Assembly: GCA_965214995.1 (NCBI GenBank)
Contig: CBDCCT010000002.1
Location: 5,766,001 to 5,830,000 of the forward strand
Reading direction: 5' to 3'
Source of the DNA: CBDCCT01 sp965214995
GTDB taxonomy: Bacteria > Deinococcota > Deinococci > Deinococcales > Trueperaceae
Length of the DNA stretch: 64,000 bases
The notes under the pieces are model-generated. The model had not been told where the DNA came from. It saw only the letters and a list, made by a program, of their open reading frames with translations, and did no database searches. The translations under genes and the position numbers were made by a program. Below, piece by piece: positions 16,922-26,077 of the stretch; the first letter of the stretch is position 1, and every line of letters begins with the position of its first letter.

Positions 16922-17878
16922 CTAACACGTCTGGTCAATCGGCACCTGCCCCAGAAACCAGCCCACCCGGCGCCGGTTGGTTTCAGAAAAAAGCGTGGCG
17001 AGGGTGAGGCCGTCGAAACCCGGATAAACGCGCGCCAAAACCTCGGGCCGCACGCGCCGCTCGGGGCGTGAAGCCAGCATCGCCTCCGCCTCTCTCACCG
17101 CCTTGCGCACGTCGCCCGGATGACCCGCCGCCGCGAGGTGAAAGAATCCGGTGAGAAACCGGCCCAACAGCATCTCACGCCGCCGCCAGCCCCGGTAGTA
17201 GCGTTTGATGGTTACGAGGTCGTTGCGCAGGGGCAGATAAGCCGCGCGCCGCCCCACGCCCGTTGTGCGAGCGTCCCAGAGATGATAGACGGGCGCGCCT
17301 GGCAGGTAGTCCGCCTCCCAACCGCGGCTCAAAAACTCAATCGTGGTGGGGAGTTCGGTTTCGTACATCACGTAGCCGGGCGGGCTCGGCGGGATGCGCA
17401 GGAGCGCCTCACGGCGGAACACGACCGCGCCTGCATGGAAGCCGCGCGCCTCGCTCCAGGTCTGCCCCGGCGCGGGCTCGGGCAGATAAGGCGTGTAGGA
17501 GCGGCGTTGAGAACGCGGCTCGACAAAAGGAAGCGCGACGAGTCCTAAGCGGGGGCCCCTGGCCTCAAAATGCGCCACCACCCGCTCGAACGTCTCTTCA
17601 GCGGGATACGCGTCGTCGTCGAGCTGAAACACATAAATTCCGCGTGCTTTCCCCACCGCCTCGGGCAGCGCCTCGAAGCCCTGGGGCGTTTCGTTGCGCA
17701 AGCTGCGCACGTCGGGAAAACCTTTAAGCATCTCCCTTGTGCCGTCCGTCGAGGCGTCGTCTATCACGATAATTTCTCGAGTCGGGCCGGGGAGGGTGGG
17801 GAGGAGCTCGAGCGTCTGCCGCAGCCTCTCGCGCCGCGCGTGGGTGGGAATGATGATGCTTAAAACGGGGGGAGTCAT
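16922..17878 (-). CDS. Family 2 glycosyltransferase
   Basis: This 318-residue GT-A glycosyltransferase starts with the classic 'LSIIIPTHARRERL' strand, then 'IIVIDDASTDGT' and the metal-binding 'FQLDDDAYPAE' motif (DDD), followed by 'GFHAGAVVFRREAL' and a C-terminal basic tail without membrane helices. It would add a sugar to a lipid or polysaccharide acceptor in the cytoplasm. The frame extends 42 codons further, but ATG 17878 gives the family start, with a -10 TACAAT eight bases before it. It is convergent with the sphingolipid cluster and could complete a glycolipid headgroup, which is inference. Confidence 0.82.
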   Translation of the reverse strand: MTPPVLSIIIPTHARRERLRQTLELLPTLPGPTREIIVIDDASTDGTREMLKGFPDVRSLRNETPQGFEALPEAVGKARGIYVFQLDDDAYPAEETFERVVAHFEARGPRLGLVALPFVEPRSQRRSYTPYLPEPAPGQTWSEARGFHAGAVVFRREALLRIPPSPPGYVMYETELPTTIEFLSRGWEADYLPGAPVYHLWDARTTGVGRRAAYLPLRNDLVTIKRYYRGWRRREMLLGRFLTGFFHLAAAGHPGDVRKAVREAEAMLASRPERRVRPEVLARVYPGFDGLTLATLFSETNRRRVGWFLGQVPIDQTC

Positions 17879-17886
17879 GAGGAGCC

Positions 17887-17892
17887 ATTGTA
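17887..17892 (-). promoter_or_regulatory. Leaderless -10 (TACAAT) for the family 2 glycosyltransferase
   Basis: On the minus strand TACAAT ends eight bases before ATG 17878 with no ribosome site between. It has the same hexamer and nearly the same spacing as the promoters at 14517 and 28777. Confidence 0.5.
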
Positions 17893-17908
17893 CGCCAGCG
17901 CGTGATGA

Positions 17909-17978
17909 TGGGGTAATGGGGAGGTAGGGAGGTGGGGTGGGAAAAAACTTTCCTATCTCTCCACTCCCCATCACCCCA
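17909..17978. repeat. Long G-rich imperfect inverted repeat
   Basis: TGGGGTAATGGGGAG (17909-17923) is mirrored by CTCCCCATCACCCCA (17964-17978), with one mismatch. The pairing continues imperfectly inwards to an A/T centre. It lies between two divergent genes and would form a large hairpin. Confidence 0.6.
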
Positions 17979-18048
17979 CAGGGCACTCGAGCCCGCCCTG
18001 CCACTCACTCGAGTCTCCCAAGGCTAGCCCTCCCCCAAAGGCGCGCGT

Positions 18049-18054
18049 TACACT
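18049..18054 (+). promoter_or_regulatory. Leaderless -10 (TACACT) for the FtsX-type permease
   Basis: TACACT ends six bases before ATG 18061. There is no ribosome site, so transcription probably begins at the start codon. No good -35 is seen. Confidence 0.5.
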
Positions 18055-18060
18055 GGCCCG

Positions 18061-20646
18061 ATGCTGGACAGACTGCCGCTCACCCGCCTCGCGCTGCGTA
18101 ACCTTTTGCGTCACCCCTGGCGGAGTTTTGCCACCACGCTCGGGGTGGCGCTCGGCATCGCGGCGGTGCTGGCGACCCTGTCGGTGGGGGACAACGTCCG
18201 GGCGAACGTGGCGAGCAGCCTAGAGGCGGCCACGGGCGGGGCCGACCTCGTCGTGGTGCCGGGCACGCAGGGGCGGGCGGTTTTTGCGGCGGAGGAGCCT
18301 CTTAAAGCAACGCGTGAGACGCCCGGTGTGGCGCAAGCGTGGCCGGTGCTCGACTACCGGGCGGAGCCCGTGCGCGACATCGGGAACGTTCAGCGTCCGG
18401 TGATTCCGGGGGTGGACGCGGGCTTTCTTCTCTCGGGGCGTGACACCTCGGACCCAGAAGGTTTGGACGTGCGCGTGCTTAGCGGGACGCTGCCGCAGAC
18501 GGGCTCGGACGGTATCGCCATCACCGAGACGTTTGTACGGTCCAGAGCTTATGAACTGGGGGACGAAATTCCTTTCGCCACGCCCTTTGGTGAGGTGCCC
18601 TTTAGACTTGTGGGCCTGCTCGACGGGGCGTCGGGGCTCTCGAGCACCAACGCGGGCCGCATCGGGGTGGTGGCGCTAGCGGACCTTCAGCGCGCCGTCA
18701 GACTCTCGGGCCGGGTGTCCTCTTTGGAGGTGCATCTTGCACCCAGTGCAGGGCTAAACGAGGTCCAAGCGCGGCTCACAGAAACCCTGGGTGACGCCTA
18801 CACCGTGACTCTGCCCGCGGGCTCCGGTGACCTCGCCACGGGCATCGTCGACACCATCCAGGCGGGCCTGCGCGTGCTCGCCGCGACGCTCGTCGCGCTG
18901 GGCGGGTTCATGGCTTACAACACCTTCGCCGCCGCCACGGCGGAACGGACGCGCGAGTACGCGCTTTTGCGCACGATTTGCTTGACGGGCGCGCAGGTGC
19001 AGCGCCTGGCGCTCTTTGAGGCGGCGCTCGTGAGCGCGTGCGGCGTGGTGTTCGGCATCCTGCTGGGTTTGGGCCTGTCCTGGGGCATCACGCGGCTCAA
19101 CGCGCTCGTGTTGGGGTTCGAGTTTCGCACGCTGGTCGTGCCCTTGGGCAACGTGGCCGTGGCCGCGGGCGTGGGCGTCGTGGTCTCGCTCCTGTCGGGC
19201 CTCCTGCCCGCGCGGGCCGCCTCACGAACGCCCCCCGTCGTGGCGGCGAGGAGCGAAGGGGACGAGGCGGGCGAGGCGTCGCCAGAACAAACCCGGCAGA
19301 CGGTGGTGGGCGCGCTGCTCTTGGCTGGGGGCGTGGTGACGGCGCTGTCGCCTTGGCGCGGCTCGTGGGCGCTTTTCGGGAGCGCGCTGGCGATGGCGCT
19401 CCTTTTTACCGGCGTTACCCTTACCACGCCCGCGCTTTTGAAACCGACGCTCGCGCTCTTGCGCCCGCCGCTGACCAAGCTTTTCGGGGCGGCGGGGGCC
19501 CTGGGAGCGGGTTTTGCGCGCCGCAACGCCCGTCGCAACGGGGTGGCGGTCGGCGCGGTGGTGGTCGGCGTGGCGCTCACCATCGGCGTGGGCGCGATGG
19601 TCGCGGGCATCAACAAGGAGATTGCCGACTGGGTGGACGCCACCGTGACGGGCGACCTTTTCGTCACCTCCGCGGTGGGCTTTCCGGAGGGCTTTGCGGA
19701 GGAGGCGGCGGCTCGAGTGCCGGGCTTAGACGCGGTGAGCGGGGTGGGGGTCCAGACGGTGCGCTACGAGCCTGGGGGCGGGGAGCGCGCCCGGACCATC
19801 GCGCTTATCCTGGTGGACCCCGAGCGTTACAACCCGGAGAGCGGCTTTGGGCGCTTTCAGTTTTTGCGCGGCGAGGGCAACAGTGTTGAGGCTTACGAGG
19901 CGCTGCGGGAGGGCGGCAGCGTGATTGCGGCCAACACGCTTTTCGAGCGCTTCGGCGTCGGGCGCGGCGACGCGGCGCGGCTGCGGACGACCGAAGGTTT
20001 CCAGGACATCCCGGTCGCGGGCGTGGTTGTGGACTTTACGAACGGCGGGGAGACGTTTATCGGCAGCCTTAGAGACAGCGCGCTTTTCGGCGTCGCCGTA
20101 CCCAACCTTTTTGTGATGACGGTAGAGCCTGGCGCGGACCCGCAGGCGGTGGGGGACGCGCTGACAGAAGCTTTTCCGGGGCTCTATTTAGACGTGACCT
20201 CGAGCCAAAGCTACCGCACCCTCGTCCTCACCCTCACCCGGCAGATTTTTACGACGACCAATGGGCTGCTCATCTTGGCCGTGTTTATCGCCGCGCTGGG
20301 CGTCGCCAACACGCTCGGCATGAATCTGTCGGGGCGGCAGCACGAGGTGGCGCTCTTGCGCGCGCTCGGTTTTACGCGCGGCGGGGTGGGGCGCTTGGTG
20401 AGCGCCGAGGGCGTCGTGGTGGTGCTCTTAGGGACGCTCCTCGGCATTTTTTGCGGCGCGCTCTTGTCGCGCGTGATTACCGCGGGCGCGGACGCGCTCA
20501 CGGGCTACCGCGTCACGCCGGTTTTTCCGTGGCGCTTGGTTCTACTCGCACTTATTTCTTCGCCCGCGGTGGGGTTTCTCGCCTCGCTCCTGCCCGCGCG
20601 GCGCGCGGCGCGGCTCGAGCCCGTCGTCGCCTTGAGGGGCGAGTAG
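18061..20646 (+). CDS. Large FtsX-like ABC transporter permease (two FtsX domains)
   Basis: This 861-residue inner-membrane protein consists of two MacB/FtsX-type halves. An N-terminal helix with 'RNLLRHPWRSFATTLGVALG' is followed by an external domain, three membrane segments (about 270-390), a pair of helices, a second external domain and a final three-segment block ending 'LLPARRAARLEPVVALRGE'. Permeases of this size use ATP hydrolysis mechanically to extract or export lipids, peptides or lipoproteins rather than pumping through a pore. The ATPase gene begins on the very next base after the stop. The substrate is unknown. Confidence 0.88.
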   Translation: MLDRLPLTRLALRNLLRHPWRSFATTLGVALGIAAVLATLSVGDNVRANVASSLEAATGGADLVVVPGTQGRAVFAAEEPLKATRETPGVAQAWPVLDYRAEPVRDIGNVQRPVIPGVDAGFLLSGRDTSDPEGLDVRVLSGTLPQTGSDGIAITETFVRSRAYELGDEIPFATPFGEVPFRLVGLLDGASGLSSTNAGRIGVVALADLQRAVRLSGRVSSLEVHLAPSAGLNEVQARLTETLGDAYTVTLPAGSGDLATGIVDTIQAGLRVLAATLVALGGFMAYNTFAAATAERTREYALLRTICLTGAQVQRLALFEAALVSACGVVFGILLGLGLSWGITRLNALVLGFEFRTLVVPLGNVAVAAGVGVVVSLLSGLLPARAASRTPPVVAARSEGDEAGEASPEQTRQTVVGALLLAGGVVTALSPWRGSWALFGSALAMALLFTGVTLTTPALLKPTLALLRPPLTKLFGAAGALGAGFARRNARRNGVAVGAVVVGVALTIGVGAMVAGINKEIADWVDATVTGDLFVTSAVGFPEGFAEEAAARVPGLDAVSGVGVQTVRYEPGGGERARTIALILVDPERYNPESGFGRFQFLRGEGNSVEAYEALREGGSVIAANTLFERFGVGRGDAARLRTTEGFQDIPVAGVVVDFTNGGETFIGSLRDSALFGVAVPNLFVMTVEPGADPQAVGDALTEAFPGLYLDVTSSQSYRTLVLTLTRQIFTTTNGLLILAVFIAALGVANTLGMNLSGRQHEVALLRALGFTRGGVGRLVSAEGVVVVLLGTLLGIFCGALLSRVITAGADALTGYRVTPVFPWRLVLLALISSPAVGFLASLLPARRAARLEPVVALRGE

Positions 20647-21429
20647 GTGCGCAGGGTGCGAAGGGACAGGGTGCGAACGAACACAGCGCAAGAGGACACG
20701 GCACCCGTCGCCATAGAAGTCCGCGACCTCAGCAAGCGTTACCACTTGGGCGGTGAAACCGTCCACGCGCTTTCAAACGTCTCGCTTAAAGTAGCGCGGG
20801 GTGAATTCGTTGCGGTCATGGGGCCCAGCGGCTCGGGCAAGAGCACGCTGCTGCACCTCATGGGCCTGCTCGACACCCCCGACGGCGGCGAGGTTTTCTT
20901 GGGCGGCGAGACGACGCGCGGGCTCTCCGACGACGCGCTCACGCGTCTGAGGCGTGAAAAACTGGGCTTTGTGTTTCAAACTTTTGAACTCATCCCCAAC
21001 TTAAGCGCCCGCGAGAACATCCTCCTGCCCGCCGAGGTCGCGGGAAGACGCCGTGAGGGGCGGGAAAGGCTCGAAGAACTCGCCCAGACCTTGAGAATTG
21101 CGGACCGGCTCGAGCACCGCCCGAGCGAGCTTTCGGGCGGGCAGCGCCAGCGCGTGGCCTTGGCGCGCGCGCTCATCAACCACCCGCTGCTCGTGCTCGC
21201 CGACGAGCCGACGGGCAACTTAGACACGGGCACGGGCGGCGAGGTCTTGGCGCTCCTCAAGACGGGCGTGGAGGAACGGGGCTGGACCGTCGTTATGGTC
21301 ACGCACGACCCCAAGGCCGCGCTGTACGCCGACCGCATCGTCTTTTTGGAAGACGGCACCCTCGCGGGCGAAACCCGCACGCAGGGCGGCGAGGCGCGGA
21401 GTATGATTGAGTCGTTTGTGGGTATCTAG
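20647..21429 (+). CDS. ABC transporter ATP-binding protein, LolD/MacB type
   Basis: This is the partner ATPase of the permease just upstream. Walker A 'GPSGSGKSTLLHLMGLLD' is near residue 60, the Q-loop 'FVFQTFELIPNLSARENILLP', the signature 'LSGGQRQRVALARAL', Walker B 'LLVLADEPTGNLD' and H-loop 'VTHD' are all present. This 'ADEPTGNLD' form marks the LolD/MacB/FtsE group. The first 20 residues (Arg and Thr rich) precede the family start 'IEVRDLSKRY', so GTG 20647 may be too early. It ends the operon. No terminator is evident after it. Confidence 0.9.
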   Translation: MRRVRRDRVRTNTAQEDTAPVAIEVRDLSKRYHLGGETVHALSNVSLKVARGEFVAVMGPSGSGKSTLLHLMGLLDTPDGGEVFLGGETTRGLSDDALTRLRREKLGFVFQTFELIPNLSARENILLPAEVAGRRREGRERLEELAQTLRIADRLEHRPSELSGGQRQRVALARALINHPLLVLADEPTGNLDTGTGGEVLALLKTGVEERGWTVVMVTHDPKAALYADRIVFLEDGTLAGETRTQGGEARSMIESFVGI

Positions 21430-21869
21430 CGGAGGGCTCGAGTCGTTCTCATAAAACCGTCCGAACCATATCAAAAGTGACGCCCCACGTTTAGCACCGT
21501 ATATGTAGCAGTGTGAACGAACAGCGGGCATGGACGTCACAATCCGACGACCTCTGCACCCCGCCCTCGAGCCCTCACATGTGCGCGTTGACCCAGCGTT
21601 TAGTCCGTGTTAGCTGTTAAACTGCGCCGGATGGCCCCTTCTGATAGGCTGAACCGCTTTGCGAAAAGCGCGCCGCGTCCACAAGCGCCGCTCTGCGTGG
21701 AAGCGCACATGGTAGACCAAGATGCAGATATTATAAAGGTGCATAAAGATGATTAAACATGCCGAGTTGGCGCGGTCGATGCGCGGACAACATGACGTAA
21801 CGAAAAAACCTACGGGACGGTTTACAACGCGTCCTGTCACGGCGGTCAAAGCGGCGGGGGGGTCAAGCG
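21430..21869. other. Long intergenic region without a supported gene
   Basis: These 440 bases lie between the ABC ATPase and the MMPL gene. The only longer frame (minus strand, 21610-21849) lacks a ribosome site and any family-like segment. A weak stem ACGGGACG / CGTCCTGT lies around 21812-21836, close to the MMPL start. Otherwise nothing was identified. Confidence 0.5.
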
Positions 21870-24113
21870 GTGTTTGAAAAGCTTTCCGAACTTGTGAGCA
21901 AGCGTCCGTGGCGGGTCCTCTCGGTTTGGGGGCTCCTGCTCCTCGTCGCCCTCCCCTTTGCCGCGCGCGTGGGCGAGGTGCTCACCGCCCAGCCCGACAC
22001 GCCGCCGCGGAGCGTGGCTCGAGCCGTTCAGGAGATTCTGCTCACGGACTTCGCCACCAGAAGCAAATACTCGGTCATCTTGCTCGCGGCGTCGCCTACG
22101 CGCCCGGTCACCGACCCGCAGATAGAAACGGAGTTCGGCAGCCTCATCGAGGCCGTGCGGGCGCTGCCCACCGTGGCGTCCGTGCAGGACTACCGGGGAG
22201 ATACGCTCCTGCCCCTCCTTTCGCCCGACGGCCACTACGGGGCGGCCATCGTCAACCTAGCGGCCGACACGCGCGAGGAGGCCCAGGCGGCGGTGAGGGA
22301 GATTCTGCCCATCAAGAATCAGCCCCAGAGCTTTGACCTCTATTTGTCGGGAGGCCCCGCGCTGTCGCTCGAGCTCCAGAGCATCAGCGAGCGCGACGTT
22401 CACCGCGCCGAGTTTTACGGCTTGCCCCTAAGCCTCATTGTGTTGGTCATCGCCTTTGGCGCGGTGGTCGCCTCGGGGCTGCCCATCTTAATCGCGCTTC
22501 TTTCGGTGACGCTCACCTTCGCGGTACTTTACGGCCTCGGCCAAACGTTTGAATTCGCGCTTTTCACCCAGACGATTGTGACCATGCTCGGGCTCGCCAC
22601 GGGCATCGACTACGCGCTCCTCATCGTGAACCGCTTTCGGGAGGAATTGAGCCGCTTGGGCGACCCACAAAAAGCCGCCGCCTCGACGACGCTCACCGCG
22701 GGCAAGGCGGTCACCTTTAGCGGGAGCGCGGTCATCGTCGCGCTCTGCGCGTTGCTCATCCCGCCCCTCAACTTTATCCGCTCGATTGGGATAGGCGGGA
22801 TTACGGTCTTGCTTATGAGCGTGCTCGTGTCCGTCACGGCGCTGCCCGCGCTCCTGACGCTGCTCGGCCACCGCGTAAACTGGCTCAAGCTGACCCGGCG
22901 CGAGCCCGGCCGCCGGACCCGGGCCTTTTGGCACGCCTGGGCGGAGCGCGTCACGTCGCGCCCGCTCCTCTGGGGCGCGAGCGGGACGGTCGTCCTCTTG
23001 CTCCTCGCCGTGCCCGCCCTGTCGATGCAGGTCGCCGACCCCGGCGCGCGCGGCATGTCCCAAAATACCGACGCGTACAGGGTGTTGCAGGGGCTCGAGG
23101 CCGCCAACCTAGAGGGCCTACTCACGCCCTACCAGGTGCTGCTCGACTTTGGCGAGGCGGACGGGTTTTTCCACCCCTCGGCGGTGCGCGCTGTGTCGCG
23201 CTATACCCGCGAGGTCGAGACGCTCGGGGGCGTCCAGCAGGTTTTCTCCCCCACCACCGCGGGCGGCGTGCCCGGACTCTTGCTCAACCAATACTACGCC
23301 ACGCGCGAGCTTGCCGAGGCGAGCCCGGTGAGAGAGCTCGCGCAGGCCACGGTAAGCCAGAACGGGCGCTACGCCTTCGTTCAGGTTGTGCCCGTCGGGG
23401 ACCTGTCGCCCGCGGGGGGGCGCTCGCTCGCCAGAGCCCTGCAAAACGCGGCTCGAGACTTAGGGCTCGAGGCCCAGGTCGGCGGCGAGCCCATCGTCAA
23501 CGCCGAATGGAACCACGTCTTATACCGCGACTTTCCGTTAGCGGTTGGGCTTATCTATTTGGTCACGCTCATCATCTTGGGCATGACCTTTCGCTCGCTC
23601 CTCATCCCGCTCAAGTCCATCTTGCTCAACACGCTCACCATCGCCGCGAGCTTCGGCGTGCTCACGCTTATCTTCCAGTACGGCTGGGGGGCGAGGCTTC
23701 TGGGGCTTTCCGGCCCCTTGGGTTTTGTGGACAACAGCGCGCCTATTTTCACCTTCGCGCTTGTTTTCGGGCTCAGCATGGACTACGAAGTCTTTTTGGT
23801 GTCGCGCATCTACGAGGCGCACAAGCGCGGCCAGACGGACCGCCAGGCCGTCGCTTACGCGCTCTCGGCCACGGGCGGGGTGATTACCAGCGCCGCCTTG
23901 ATTATGATAGCGGTCTGTGGTGTGTTTGCTTTTTCCGACATCGTGCTTATCAAATCTTTAGGCTTGGGGCTCTGCGTGGCTATCTTCCTCGACGCGACCC
24001 TGGTGCGCATGGTGCTCGTGCCCGCGGTGATGACCCTGGCGGGCCGCTGGAACTGGTGGCTGCCGCGGCCGGTCGAGAGGCTGGCTGAGCGGGTGGATTT
24101 GGGGCATGACTAG
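21870..24113 (+). CDS. MMPL-family RND transporter
   Basis: This 747-residue proton-driven exporter has the MMPL layout. One membrane segment near residue 20 is followed by an external domain, a block of five to six segments (about 185-340), a second external domain, and a second block (about 550-725). Proton-relay regions are 'GLATGIDYALLIVNRFREEL' in the first half and 'GLSMDYEVFLVSRIYEAH' in the second. Relatives export lipids, lipopeptides or drugs. It starts at GTG 21870, and stands alone between the FtsX-type transporter and a convergent operon. The cargo is not predictable. Confidence 0.88.
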   Translation: MFEKLSELVSKRPWRVLSVWGLLLLVALPFAARVGEVLTAQPDTPPRSVARAVQEILLTDFATRSKYSVILLAASPTRPVTDPQIETEFGSLIEAVRALPTVASVQDYRGDTLLPLLSPDGHYGAAIVNLAADTREEAQAAVREILPIKNQPQSFDLYLSGGPALSLELQSISERDVHRAEFYGLPLSLIVLVIAFGAVVASGLPILIALLSVTLTFAVLYGLGQTFEFALFTQTIVTMLGLATGIDYALLIVNRFREELSRLGDPQKAAASTTLTAGKAVTFSGSAVIVALCALLIPPLNFIRSIGIGGITVLLMSVLVSVTALPALLTLLGHRVNWLKLTRREPGRRTRAFWHAWAERVTSRPLLWGASGTVVLLLLAVPALSMQVADPGARGMSQNTDAYRVLQGLEAANLEGLLTPYQVLLDFGEADGFFHPSAVRAVSRYTREVETLGGVQQVFSPTTAGGVPGLLLNQYYATRELAEASPVRELAQATVSQNGRYAFVQVVPVGDLSPAGGRSLARALQNAARDLGLEAQVGGEPIVNAEWNHVLYRDFPLAVGLIYLVTLIILGMTFRSLLIPLKSILLNTLTIAASFGVLTLIFQYGWGARLLGLSGPLGFVDNSAPIFTFALVFGLSMDYEVFLVSRIYEAHKRGQTDRQAVAYALSATGGVITSAALIMIAVCGVFAFSDIVLIKSLGLGLCVAIFLDATLVRMVLVPAVMTLAGRWNWWLPRPVERLAERVDLGHD

Positions 24114-24136
24114 ATTGTGTACTGAGGGAAATCTAC

Positions 24137-24931
24137 TCAAGCGCCCGCGGGCGCGAGGGCGAGCTCGAGCCGCCCCAACGCAAAATCCGTAACGAGCGCC
24201 AAGAGCGCCACGGGCAGCGCGCCCTCCAAAACGAGTGACAAATTGCTCACCGCCAGCCCGGCGATAATGGGCACGCCGAGCCCGCCCGCGCCGATGATGG
24301 GCGCGACCGTCGCGGTGCCGATGGTGTAGATGACGCTCGTGCGGATGCCCGCCAAGATGACGCGGGTGGCGAGGGGGAGCTCGAGCCTGACGAGCGAGCG
24401 CCAGGGCCCCATGCCCATGCCGCGCGCCGCCTCCAAGAGGTCGGGCGGCACCGCCTGGAGCCCCGCGATGGTGTTGCGCGTGACGGGCAGAAGTCCGTAG
24501 GCCACTAACGCGATGAGCGTCGGCTGCAACCCAAAACCAAAGTAAGGCAGCGCGAGCGCGAGCACCGCGACGGGCGGGAAGGTCTGACCGACCGAGAGCA
24601 GGTTTGAAGCAAGAGGCAAAAAAGCCCGCCCGCTCGGTCGGGTGAGCCACACGCCCAGCGGCAGGCCGATAAGCAGGATGATTCCGACCGCGCTACCCAC
24701 GATGACCAGATGCTGCAAGGTGAGCTCAAAGAGCGTGTTGCGCTCGAACAAAATCGTGCGCTGCTCCGGAAAAAGCGCGCCCAGCGCCGCGCGCCACCAC
24801 GCCTGCTGCGCCAAGAGGACCAGAAGCGTAGCAAAGAGCGCGCCCGCCAGCGCCAGTCCGCCCCAGGCGCGTCGCCTACGCACGGTTCTCTCGCCCTTCA
24901 AATTTTCCTGTGCTGGTGTGGGCGCTCGCAT
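24137..24931 (-). CDS. Osmoprotectant (glycine betaine/choline/carnitine) ABC permease, OpuCB-like
   Basis: This permease has five to six membrane segments and the binding-protein-dependent transport signature 'EAARGMGMGPWRSLVRLELPLA', plus the 'VGQTFPPVAVLALALPYFGFG' helix typical of the OpuC/ProW group. ATG 24931 has a strong GGGGAGAGGG ribosome site but overlaps the upstream ATPase gene by 56 bases. GTG 24883, overlapping by 8 bases, is the alternative start. It is the last gene of a four-gene operon that imports compatible solutes. It ends 23 bases from the convergent MMPL gene. Confidence 0.85.
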   Translation of the reverse strand: MRAPTPAQENLKGERTVRRRRAWGGLALAGALFATLLVLLAQQAWWRAALGALFPEQRTILFERNTLFELTLQHLVIVGSAVGIILLIGLPLGVWLTRPSGRAFLPLASNLLSVGQTFPPVAVLALALPYFGFGLQPTLIALVAYGLLPVTRNTIAGLQAVPPDLLEAARGMGMGPWRSLVRLELPLATRVILAGIRTSVIYTIGTATVAPIIGAGGLGVPIIAGLAVSNLSLVLEGALPVALLALVTDFALGRLELALAPAGA

Positions 24932-26042
24932 CACCCTCTCCCCCACCCTCGCCCTCCCGTTCGGCGGTGAGCGCCACAATGTTTTTAAGCGTGATAAGAC
25001 CCAGGGGTTCGCCGCTACGTCCCACCACGGGCATCTCGGTCACGCCCTGGCCGAGCATCCTCGAGAGCGCCTCGCGCGCGTTGTCGTCCGACTCGGCGGC
25101 GGACGCCGCGGCGTCCACCTCGGTGTAGGCGCTCTCGACGTTGCGGTCATGAGCAAAAGCCTTGCGGTCGAGCCAACCCGCCAGCCTGCCGCCGCGGGTG
25201 ATGTACACCGTTCGGTGCGTTTTTAACACGCGCGCCGCCTCATCAGAAGAGGCGTCTACAGGCAGAGCGGGGATGTCGGTCATGATGTCCCCGACGGGCA
25301 CCCGGCTGAGGCGCTTTAGCGCGCGGTCGGAGCCGACGAACTGCCGCACGAAACGGCTCTCGGGGCTCGAGAGCAAGGTCTCGGGCGTGCTGTACTGCTC
25401 GACGCGCCCGGCGTTCATCACGCAGACCATGTCGCCCAACTTGATGGCCTCGTCGATGTCGTGCGTGACCATCACGATGGTCTTGCGGAGCTCCGCCTGG
25501 AGCCGCAAAAACTCGTCTTGCAGCCGCTCCCTGGTGAGCGGGTCCACCGCGCCGAAGGGCTCGTCCATGAGCAGCACGGGCGGGTCCACCGCCAGCGCCC
25601 GCGCCACCCCCACCCGCTGCGCCTGACCGCCCGAGAGTTCGCGCGGGTAGGCGTCGCGGTAGCGTTCGGGCGGTAGGCCGATGAGGCTTAAGAGTTCGTC
25701 CGCTCGCGCCGCGCTCCGCTTTTTAGGCCAACCCAACAGGTCGGGCACCACCTGGATGTTTTGCTTGACGCTCATGTGCGGGAACAGCCCGATGCTCTGA
25801 ATCACGTAGCCGATGCCGCGCCGCAACGCCTGCGGGTCGAGCGTCCGCGTGTCCTCGCCGTTGACAAAGATGGTGCCCTCGCTGGGCTCAATCAGGCGGT
25901 TGATCATCTTGAGAGTGGTCGTTTTGCCGCAGCCCGACGGGCCGATGAGCACAACCAGCTTGCCCGCCTCGACCTCCAAATCCACCTCCCGGACCGCCAC
26001 CGCCTCGCCGTAACGCTTGCTCACGCGCTCGAGCCTAATCAC
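24876..26042 (-). CDS. Osmoprotectant ABC transporter ATP-binding protein with CBS domains, OpuCA-like
   Basis: This 388-residue ATPase energises compatible solute import. Walker A 'GPSGCGKTTTLKMINRL' (about 34-50), signature 'LSGGQAQRVGVARAL', Walker B 'VLLMDEPFGAVD' and H-loop 'VTHDIDEAIKLG' are intact. After residue 240 come two CBS repeats ('GDIMTDIPALPVDASSDEAARVL' and 'GVTEMPVVGRSGEPLGLIT'), which sense ionic strength or nucleotides in OpuA/OpuCA. It starts at GTG 26042 with a GGTGAGG site. The Gly/Glu-rich tail overlaps the start region of the downstream permease. Confidence 0.92.
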   Translation of the reverse strand: MIRLERVSKRYGEAVAVREVDLEVEAGKLVVLIGPSGCGKTTTLKMINRLIEPSEGTIFVNGEDTRTLDPQALRRGIGYVIQSIGLFPHMSVKQNIQVVPDLLGWPKKRSAARADELLSLIGLPPERYRDAYPRELSGGQAQRVGVARALAVDPPVLLMDEPFGAVDPLTRERLQDEFLRLQAELRKTIVMVTHDIDEAIKLGDMVCVMNAGRVEQYSTPETLLSSPESRFVRQFVGSDRALKRLSRVPVGDIMTDIPALPVDASSDEAARVLKTHRTVYITRGGRLAGWLDRKAFAHDRNVESAYTEVDAAASAAESDDNAREALSRMLGQGVTEMPVVGRSGEPLGLITLKNIVALTAEREGEGGGEGDASAHTSTGKFEGRENRA

Positions 26043-26077
26043 GCCTCACCTTCCCATCCCTTTTACCTTTTCCCACC

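Noticed and set aside
21610..21849. 79-codon minus-strand ORF in the 440-base gap
   Set aside because: It has no ribosome site, no conserved-looking segment and no context.
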